From Pseudomonas sp. gcc21 (GTDB lineage: Bacteria; Pseudomonadota; Gammaproteobacteria; Pseudomonadales; Pseudomonadaceae), in the NCBI RefSeq assembly GCF_012844345.1, contig NZ_CP051625.1:1178001-1242000 (forward strand): 64,000 nucleotides of DNA. Direction: 5' to 3'. Under the pieces are notes generated by a model, which saw only the letters and a list, made by a program, of their open reading frames with translations, was not told the DNA's origin and ran no database searches. This document shows, in pieces, positions 58,233 to 64,000 of the stretch. Each line of letters begins with the position of its first letter. Positions within the stretch are counted from its first letter, which is position 1. A program made the translations under genes and the position numbers.

Positions 58233-59786
58233 CTATTCCGTCGAGGCCGGGGATTCACGGGCCAATTCCAGTCCTGCCCTGTCTGTCCAGCCCTCATCAA
58301 GTTCTGCTTTAACCGATACACCTAAGCCTTTGAAATCACTTACTTGTTTGACCAGGTTTCCCCGGCCGTTGACCAGCTGGTCGCAGGCACGCTGATAAGC
58401 TTCAGTGGCGCGCTCGAGACTCTTGCCAATACCGTCCATACTGCCTAGGAAAGTACGTAGCTTGTCATAGACCTTGCCGGCACGGTCGGCCAATTCGGCG
58501 GTGTGGCGGTTCTGATCTTCGAAACGCCAGAGCTGACGAACAATGTTCAGGCTGGTGAGCAATGTGGTTGGTGTCGCGACCAGAACGTTCTGTTCGATGG
58601 CCTTCTGAAACAGGGTCTCGTCAGCCTTCAACGCTTCGACGAAAGCAGATTCAATGGGAATGAACATGAAGACCATTTCCGGTGCATTGAGACCTGGCAG
58701 CTCGAAATAGTGCCGATCAGCCAGCTCACGTATACGCTCGCCGATCGCCTGCACGTGTTCAGCCAGGGCAATGCGCCGCTCAGCCTCGTCTTCACTGTTG
58801 ATATAACGGGTATAAGCATTCAGCGAGACCTTGGCGTCGATGATCAGATGTTTATCCTGCGGCAGATAGACCAACACATCCGGCCGCTGTCGCTTGCCTT
58901 CACTGTTGTTCATGCTCACTTCGCGCTTGAAATCCTGGCCCTGGCGCAGGCCGGAACGCTCCAGCACGTTCTCGAGAATCAGCTCGCCCCAATTGCCCTG
59001 AGTCTTCTTCTGCCCTCGCAGCGCTGTGCTGAGATCGTGAGCTTCCTGCGTAATCTGCCGGTTCAGCTCCTTCAGATGCAGGAGCTCCTGAGCCAACGCG
59101 GCTTGCTGCTGGGTGTCCTTGTGATGAATATCCTCGACCTTGCTGCGGAACTGATCGATCTGCTCTCGGAAGGGCTTGAGTAGCGCATCCAGCGACTGCT
59201 GGCTGTGCTGGGAGAAAGCCTGACCCTTGGCCTCAAAAATACGGCTGGCGAGTTGCTCGAATTCCAGCTTGAGCTGGTCGCGGCTGTCTTTCAGCAGCTG
59301 CTGTTGTTCAGTGAAGTGTTGCTGGCGCTGCTCCAGCGTACTCAATAGCGTGGAATGCTCGACGTTCAGCTGTTCATGGGTAACCTGCAGATCGAGCAGC
59401 CTGGCATTCAGTGCTTCGCGCTCCCCGCGCAGCTCAGCCAGCTGACGGACCTGCTCGGCGCTGAGTGTTTGTGCCCGCTCCGCTTGTACCTGCCAGTGGT
59501 GACATTGTTGCTCGGCGTCGCTCAGTCGTTTGCATACCTCTGCATGCTGGTCGCGCAGAACATCCAGTGTGTCCTGGATGTGTTCGACCCTCGCGTCCAG
59601 CGCGCCCTGCCGCGCCAGCTGTTGATGAGCCTCCTCCTTTAGCTGCTGATAGCGTTCGCGCTGGGCGTCCATATCCGCCTGGTATATCGCCTGACGCCGC
59701 AACATCATCCAGATGGTCAATCCCCAACCGAGCAAGGCAGCCAGCAACACGCCTGGCATCAATGCTGCAAAATCACTCGGACTCAT
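58233..59786 (-). CDS. rmuC: DNA recombination protein RmuC
   Basis: 517 residues from ATG 59786 (AAGGAGGA before it). One N-terminal membrane helix, a long coiled coil (about 40-200, Gln/Leu-rich), then the RmuC nuclease-like domain: GNWGELILENVLERSGLRQGQDF, RPDVLVYLPQDKHLIIDAKVSLNAYTRYI, and MVFMFIPIESAFVEAL. It limits rearrangements at inverted repeats. Ends with an acidic tail. Confidence 0.95.
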   Translation of the reverse strand: MSPSDFAALMPGVLLAALLGWGLTIWMMLRRQAIYQADMDAQRERYQQLKEEAHQQLARQGALDARVEHIQDTLDVLRDQHAEVCKRLSDAEQQCHHWQVQAERAQTLSAEQVRQLAELRGEREALNARLLDLQVTHEQLNVEHSTLLSTLEQRQQHFTEQQQLLKDSRDQLKLEFEQLASRIFEAKGQAFSQHSQQSLDALLKPFREQIDQFRSKVEDIHHKDTQQQAALAQELLHLKELNRQITQEAHDLSTALRGQKKTQGNWGELILENVLERSGLRQGQDFKREVSMNNSEGKRQRPDVLVYLPQDKHLIIDAKVSLNAYTRYINSEDEAERRIALAEHVQAIGERIRELADRHYFELPGLNAPEMVFMFIPIESAFVEALKADETLFQKAIEQNVLVATPTTLLTSLNIVRQLWRFEDQNRHTAELADRAGKVYDKLRTFLGSMDGIGKSLERATEAYQRACDQLVNGRGNLVKQVSDFKGLGVSVKAELDEGWTDRAGLELARESPASTE

Positions 59787-59818
59787 CGTATTCCTCCTTA
59801 CCCACCCTGAGCGCAGAT

Positions 59819-59843
59819 GCAACAAAGCCCCTCGGAAGGGGCT
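59819..59843 (-). terminator. Terminator after nrdJb
   Basis: AGCCCC (59826-59831) / GGGGCT (59838-59843) with a TCGGAA loop; on the minus strand TTTGTTG follows. Confidence 0.75.
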
Positions 59844-59870
59844 CTGGTCACAGGCTGCGCAAGATCACAC

Positions 59871-60572
59871 TCAACCGCACTTGCTATCGCCACAGCTCAG
59901 ACAGGTCATGCAGCCATCCATCAACACCGCAGCCTGGGTATGGCACTTGGCACACATTTGGGCACCGGGCGGATAGACCTCGGTGCTGTCATCGCACTCG
60001 GCTGACGCCTGACTTTGCGCCGAAACGCCCATGAACTCCGCGCGTTTCTGCTCAAGATAAGCGCGCTGATGATCGTCCATCTCGTCCTGGATCATGCCGA
60101 TGCGCTTGAGGTGCTGATCAAGCACTTCGCCAATCTCGGCCACCAGCGACGGCATCCAGCGGCCACCACGCTTCATGTACCCACCCTTGGGGTCAAACAC
60201 GCTGCGTAGCTCTTCAACCAGGAAGGTGCAGTCGCCACCCTTGCGGAACACCGCAGAGATAATCAGCGTCAGGGCTGAAATCCACTGGTAGTGCTCCATG
60301 TTCTTCGAGTTGATGAAAATCTCGAAGGGCCGGCGCGTTTCGTGATCGCTGCCGTGGTTGAGGATCACGTCATTGATGGTGACGTAGATCGCATGCTCCG
60401 AAGTCGGCGTCTTGATCTTGTAGGTAGAGCCCTCGAGAAACTCCGGACGCTTGAGCTTCTCATGCATCTCTTCAAGTTTGACGACCGGCGCCTGAGCTTC
60501 CTGCTCCTTGGCTGCGTCATCGGGTTTGACCACGGAGTAGTCGACTATCTTGCTGCTGATTTTCAATGCCAT
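59871..60572 (-). CDS. nrdJb: Class II ribonucleotide reductase accessory subunit NrdJb
   Basis: 233 residues from ATG 60572 (GAGGAAG before it). A TSCPD-type domain (YVTINDVILNHGSDHETRRPFEIFINSKNMEHYQW and KGGDCTFLVEELRSVFDPKGG) and a C-terminal cysteine cluster CAKC ... CMTC ... CGDSKCG that binds zinc. In P. aeruginosa the class II enzyme is split into NrdJa and NrdJb, and both are needed. Lies 49 bases after nrdJa with a hairpin between. Confidence 0.93.
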   Translation of the reverse strand: MALKISSKIVDYSVVKPDDAAKEQEAQAPVVKLEEMHEKLKRPEFLEGSTYKIKTPTSEHAIYVTINDVILNHGSDHETRRPFEIFINSKNMEHYQWISALTLIISAVFRKGGDCTFLVEELRSVFDPKGGYMKRGGRWMPSLVAEIGEVLDQHLKRIGMIQDEMDDHQRAYLEQKRAEFMGVSAQSQASAECDDSTEVYPPGAQMCAKCHTQAAVLMDGCMTCLSCGDSKCG

Positions 60573-60586
60573 GTTAAATCTTCCTC

Positions 60587-60604
60587 GCCCCGCCTTGACG
60601 GGGC
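60587..60604 (-). promoter_or_regulatory. Intercistronic hairpin between nrdJa and nrdJb
   Basis: GCCCCG (60587-60592) and CGGGGC (60599-60604) form a stem directly before the ribosome site GAGGAAG of nrdJb. It may set the NrdJa:NrdJb ratio by stability or ribosome access. Confidence 0.5.
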
Positions 60605-60621
60605 TTAATCTTGTCTTGGGT

Positions 60622-62775
60622 TCAGAACTTGCCGTAATAGCCTTCCTTGAGGGCATCATACAGATTGGCGGCGCTGTGCAACTCGCCATCATATTCAATT
60701 TCATCGCCGCCCTTGGCTTCGATGAAGGTGCCGTCTTCCAGCTTGAACCGGTAGGTGGTGTTGGCCAGGTCCTGCTCTTTAACCAATACGCCCTGGAAGG
60801 CTTCCGGGTTGAAACGGAAGGTGGTGCAGCCCTTCAGGCCCTTTTCGTACGCGTACCGGTAGATGTCCTTGAAGTCCTCGTAGGGATAATCAGTCGGTAC
60901 GTTGGCCGTTTTTGAAATCGACGAGTCGATCCACTTCTGCGCTGCGGCCTGCACATCAACGTGCTCGGTCGGCTTGACGTCATCCGCTGCAATGAAATAG
61001 TCGGGCAGGTTGCGAGTCCCCGCCTCCATGCTCGGCAATGCGTCCGGGTTGACGAAATGACGGTAGGCCAGCAGCTCGAAGCTGAACACGTCGACCTTTT
61101 CCTTCGACTTCTTGCCTTCGCGGATCACGTTACGGAAATAGTGGTGCGCAAAGCTGGGTTCGATACCGTTGGAGGCGTTGTTCGCCAGCGACAGCGAAAT
61201 GGTGCCGGTCGGCGCGATCGAGCTGTGGTGGGTGAAGCGCGAGCCCTTCTCGGCGAGCGCGGCGACCAGTTCCGGATCTTCGGCCGCCACCTGCTGCATA
61301 TAGCGGCTGTACTTCGCCCACAACACCTTACCTGAAACCTTCTGACCGGCCTTGAGCCCGTCCTTGCGCATCTCGGGCCGCTTGGCCAGCATGGCTTCGG
61401 TGATGGTGAACTCTTCGTCCATCAACGGCGCTGCGCCCTTCTCTTCACTCAGCTGCAGCCCTGTGCGCCAGCCCTGAAGCGCCATTTCCTTCGATACCTG
61501 CTCGGTAAACTCCAGCGACTTGGGTGAGCCGTACTTCATGCAGAGCATGGTCATGGTCGACCCCAGACCGAGGAAGCCCATGCCGTGGCGACGCTTGCGG
61601 AAAATCTCGTTGCGCTGCTGTTCCAGCGGCAAACCGTTGATTTCCACCACGTTGTCCAGCATGCGGGTGAAGATATCGACCACCCTGCGGTACTCGTCCC
61701 AGTCGAAGCGGGCCTTGTCGGTGAAGGGATCACGGACAAACAGGGTCAGGTTGATTGAGCCCAGCAGGCATGCACCGTAGGGCGGCAAGGGTTGTTCACC
61801 ACAGGGGTTGGTTGCGCGGATCTCTTCGCAGAACCAGTTGTTGTTCATTTCATTGACGCGGTCGATGAGGATGAAGCCCGGCTCGGCGAAGTCATAAGTC
61901 GAGGTCATGATCATGTCCCAGATGCGCTTGGCACGCATGACCTTGGATACCCGGCATGCGACCTTGCCGTCGGCGCGGGTCAGGTAGCGGTCATTGGACG
62001 GCACGTTACGCCATACCACCTGTTCTTCGTTGTTCAGATCGATACCGTCTGCGTCGACTTCTGCCTGGGTCAGCGGGAAGGACAGTTTCCAGTCTTCATC
62101 GGCCGCGACCGCCTTCATGAAGTCTTCGGTAATCAGCAGCGACAGGTTGAACTGACGCAGACGCCCGCCCTCACGCTTGGCCCGGATAAAGTCAGTGACG
62201 TCCGGGTGGCCCACATCGAAGGTGGCCATCTGGGCGCCACGACGGCCACCGGCGGAGGACACCGTGAAGCACATCTTGTCGTAGATATCCATGAAGGACA
62301 GCGGGCCAGAAGTGTAGGCCCCTGCGCCCGACACGTAGGCACCGCGTGGGCGCAGCGTGGAGAATTCGTAACCGATACCGCAACCCGCTTTCAGCGTCAG
62401 GCCGGCTTCATGCAGCTTGGACAGAATGTCGTCCATCGAGTCGCCAATCGTGGCCGACACGGTGCAGTTGATGGTCGAGGTCGCCGGTTTATGTTCCAAC
62501 GCACCGGCGTTAGAGGTAATCCGACCGGCAGGAATGGCACCGTGACGCAGCGCCCACAGAAACTTGTCGTACCACTCTTCGCGCAGTTCGGGAGCTTCGA
62601 CGTCAGAAAGTGCCCGCGCTACGCGCTGGAAGCTTTCGTCCACGGTCTTGTCGATAGCTGACCCATCCTTGGTCTTGAGTCGGTACTTGGTATCCCAGAT
62701 ATCCTCTGAGGCAGGCTGCAAACTGATACTGGTAACGACGTTATGCAGACGCTGCACCTTGGCTGTTTGACTCAT
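60622..62775 (-). CDS. nrdJa: Class II (B12-dependent) ribonucleotide reductase, catalytic subunit NrdJa
   Basis: 717 residues from ATG 62775. Catalytic barrel: TINCTVSATIGDSMDD (active-site Cys), NPCGEQPLPPYGACLLGSINLTLF, and PTGTISLSLANNASNGIEPSFAH. It reduces ribonucleotides with adenosylcobalamin and works with or without oxygen. The chain ends before the TSCPD/zinc part, which is encoded by nrdJb. Transcribed from a promoter near 62886 that carries an NrdR-like box. Confidence 0.96.
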   Translation of the reverse strand: MSQTAKVQRLHNVVTSISLQPASEDIWDTKYRLKTKDGSAIDKTVDESFQRVARALSDVEAPELREEWYDKFLWALRHGAIPAGRITSNAGALEHKPATSTINCTVSATIGDSMDDILSKLHEAGLTLKAGCGIGYEFSTLRPRGAYVSGAGAYTSGPLSFMDIYDKMCFTVSSAGGRRGAQMATFDVGHPDVTDFIRAKREGGRLRQFNLSLLITEDFMKAVAADEDWKLSFPLTQAEVDADGIDLNNEEQVVWRNVPSNDRYLTRADGKVACRVSKVMRAKRIWDMIMTSTYDFAEPGFILIDRVNEMNNNWFCEEIRATNPCGEQPLPPYGACLLGSINLTLFVRDPFTDKARFDWDEYRRVVDIFTRMLDNVVEINGLPLEQQRNEIFRKRRHGMGFLGLGSTMTMLCMKYGSPKSLEFTEQVSKEMALQGWRTGLQLSEEKGAAPLMDEEFTITEAMLAKRPEMRKDGLKAGQKVSGKVLWAKYSRYMQQVAAEDPELVAALAEKGSRFTHHSSIAPTGTISLSLANNASNGIEPSFAHHYFRNVIREGKKSKEKVDVFSFELLAYRHFVNPDALPSMEAGTRNLPDYFIAADDVKPTEHVDVQAAAQKWIDSSISKTANVPTDYPYEDFKDIYRYAYEKGLKGCTTFRFNPEAFQGVLVKEQDLANTTYRFKLEDGTFIEAKGGDEIEYDGELHSAANLYDALKEGYYGKF

Positions 62776-62859
62776 TGCTTTCTCCCGAAACGCTAGGCTA
62801 CGCCGGAAAAAACCCACCTGAACAACAACTTGCTGTCAAGGGGCCTCCGGAAACGAAAA

Positions 62860-62914
62860 ACACTACTTGTAGTGCATAAAGCGCAATCCTAGCCCCACAT
62901 ATGGATTCGGGCAA
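62860..62914 (-). promoter_or_regulatory. nrdJ promoter with an NrdR-like box
   Basis: On the minus strand TTGCCC (62914-62909) and TAGGAT (62891-62886) are 17 bases apart. Just downstream, 62860-62875 reads ACACTACTTGTAGTGC, which agrees with the NrdR consensus ACACWATATWTWGTGT at 12 of 16 places (by eye). A second box at the usual spacing is not clear. Confidence 0.5.
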
Positions 62915-63022
62915 CTGCTTTAATTTGATTTTTTACCGCTACAGGATATTGACAGACGGGGGGAGCCGCGCCCTGACTGGGATTCGCGCCAGCAGGCCGC
63001 CGGCGCCAATCGATGACGGGTA

Positions 63023-63616
63023 TCAGTGGGTGATGGGGGTGCCGTCGATGGGGAAAAAGGTGCCCTTGCTCCAGATGCCGAAACAGGTCTTGCCGTCGAC
63101 TTCCTGCTCCTCGGCGCGCTCTGCCAGATCATAGAACACACTGCGATTGATCAGCGCTTCGAGATTCGCACGGACGCGCACATAGGGTGAAGGCTCCTGC
63201 GTTTCCGGATCAACAACGACACGAATGGGGTTGTCCGGTCCAGCTTCGACGCTGTCATCGAGGCTGGTGATGAATCTGAGCACCTGCTCCCTGCCCTCGC
63301 CTTCGACCTCCAGTGCAACGGCTACAAAGGGGGCGTCCTCAACCTGGATAGCCCAGCGCTCCACCGGGGTTACCAGATAGTAACGCTGGTCCTCGTCAAA
63401 ACGCAGTATCCCTGCGAACAGCTGAGCCAGCGGCTTGCGGGTGATAGCGGTACCTTCGTGAATCCAGGTCCCGTCACGGGCAATACACATGTCCAGTTCG
63501 CCGCTGACCGGCGGGTTCCACAAATGCACCGGGGCGGGCGCGCGGCGAGGCGTACTTTGCTCAGGTTCCGGAATACTCTTCAGAATGGATTCTGCAGTGG
63601 GTTTATCACTGGCCAT
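63023..63616 (-). CDS. DUF1285 domain protein
   Basis: 197 residues. VHLWNPPVSGELDMCIARDGTWIHEGTAITRKPLAQLFAGIL is the DUF1285 core; a C-terminal VRANLEALINRSVFYDLAERAEEQ follows. Cytoplasmic, small, function unknown. It ends 248 bases from the nrdJa start. Confidence 0.9.
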   Translation of the reverse strand: MASDKPTAESILKSIPEPEQSTPRRAPAPVHLWNPPVSGELDMCIARDGTWIHEGTAITRKPLAQLFAGILRFDEDQRYYLVTPVERWAIQVEDAPFVAVALEVEGEGREQVLRFITSLDDSVEAGPDNPIRVVVDPETQEPSPYVRVRANLEALINRSVFYDLAERAEEQEVDGKTCFGIWSKGTFFPIDGTPITH

Positions 63617-63630
63617 GCTCTTACCTCAGG

Positions 63631-64000
63631 TTATCGGCCCAACAGTCGACGGGTGTAATCCTCCAACGGCGGACGGAGCAGTGTCGACGGCTTGGCCTTG
63701 AAAAATTGCAGAAAGCCGCCCCTGGTTTCGATCGTTACAAAATCGACAACGCGACGGGTGGATGTTTCCATCAGTATGAGTTGCAGCTTGGCCTCATCGA
63801 TGCCCACCTCGCCCCACTGATCCTGCGATCGCTCAGCATCGCCAGCCTGCGCACTGGCGAAGCGCGTGTAGAGCAGGTAATCGGCACGGTGGGACTGCGC
63901 CTGACTTAGCGCTTCATCCAGACCCGCTGGCTGATGTGCCCGCTGCACCAGCGGGAAGAGCTGAACTGCGGCCGCAAAGGCCTCCTCAGCGACGACATTG
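63631..64000 (-). CDS. DUF4823-type lipoprotein (partial, cut by window end)
   Basis: The frame is open from the stop at 63631 to base 64000, giving 122 C-terminal residues; the signal peptide lies outside. The visible part (HRADYLLYTRFASAQ, QLILMETSTRRVVDFVTIETRGGFLQF and PPLEDYTRRLLGR) fits DUF4823 lipoproteins of Pseudomonas. The nearest GTG (63948) is internal. It ends 14 bases before the DUF1285 start, so the two are probably one transcript. Confidence 0.75.
   Translation of the reverse strand, partial: NVVAEEAFAAAVQLFPLVQRAHQPAGLDEALSQAQSHRADYLLYTRFASAQAGDAERSQDQWGEVGIDEAKLQLILMETSTRRVVDFVTIETRGGFLQFFKAKPSTLLRPPLEDYTRRLLGR

Noticed and set aside
61792..62661. A 289-residue plus-strand open frame
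   Set aside because: Antisense to nrdJa with no ribosome site and no recognisable protein pattern.

Overview
The window looks like chromosomal DNA of a gammaproteobacterium of the Pseudomonas group (Pseudomonas sensu lato; a marine or Halopseudomonas-like member is possible but not shown). The grounds are the gene order yccA / tRNA-Ser / tusDCBE and cysG-serS-crcB-rarA-lolA-ftsK / aat-ate-infA, which I know from P. aeruginosa, the split class II ribonucleotide reductase nrdJa/nrdJb, the moxR-DUF58-tgpA cluster, and an ANR/FNR-type promoter in front of a universal stress gene. There are no rRNA genes, no CRISPR array, no recognisable transposase and no integrase in the window.

Layout. 1-2.6 kb: AT-richer accessory DNA ending at the 3' end of a tRNA-Ser(UGA) gene, with two overlapping GTPase genes (the second cut by the window edge) and a small exported protein. 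2.9-5.1 kb: yccA and the tusDCBE tRNA 2-thiolation operon. 5.1-8.1 kb: two convergent phospholipase-D-type cardiolipin synthase genes. 8.3-13.9 kb: a minus-strand run of a membrane protein, a winged-helix regulator, exbB-exbD-tonB and a large ankyrin lipoprotein. 14-18.7 kb: gluconokinase, a zeta-kinase/ParD-like toxin-antitoxin pair, and a cstA / CC-tailed small protein / ArsA-type ATPase operon. 18.9-21.3 kb: lipocalin, amidotransferase, corA. 21.3-31 kb: conserved core (cysG, serS, crcB, rarA, lolA, ftsK, aat, ate, infA) without the trxB and clpA neighbours known from P. aeruginosa. A 267-bp MITE-like element follows infA.

31.5-42.3 kb: AI-2E-family permease, acyl-CoA dehydrogenase with divergent LysR regulator, MocR regulator, amino-acid-type binding protein, miaE, a UspE-like gene with an ANR-type promoter, and acnB. 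42.4-51.5 kb: many small envelope or unknown genes, including a PilC-like/pilin pair, a 100-residue protein that resembles part of MreB, a DUF389 permease, a bacterial eRF1-like protein, an extensin-like protein, yjdM and a YebC-family regulator. 51.6-57.3 kb: tgpA-DUF58-moxR, a membrane-anchored TAXI protein and an orphan acyl carrier protein. 57.6-64 kb: rnk, rmuC, nrdJb-nrdJa with an NrdR-like box, a DUF1285 gene and a truncated DUF4823 gene.

The points I rate highest for follow-up are the two-GTPase operon beside the tRNA, the CstA/CC-tail/ArsA triad, the ParD-like/zeta toxin-antitoxin pair with a palindrome on its promoter, the orphan PilC-like/pilin pair, the MreB-fragment-like protein, and the MITE. 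All family assignments come from reading the protein sequences; no database search was run.
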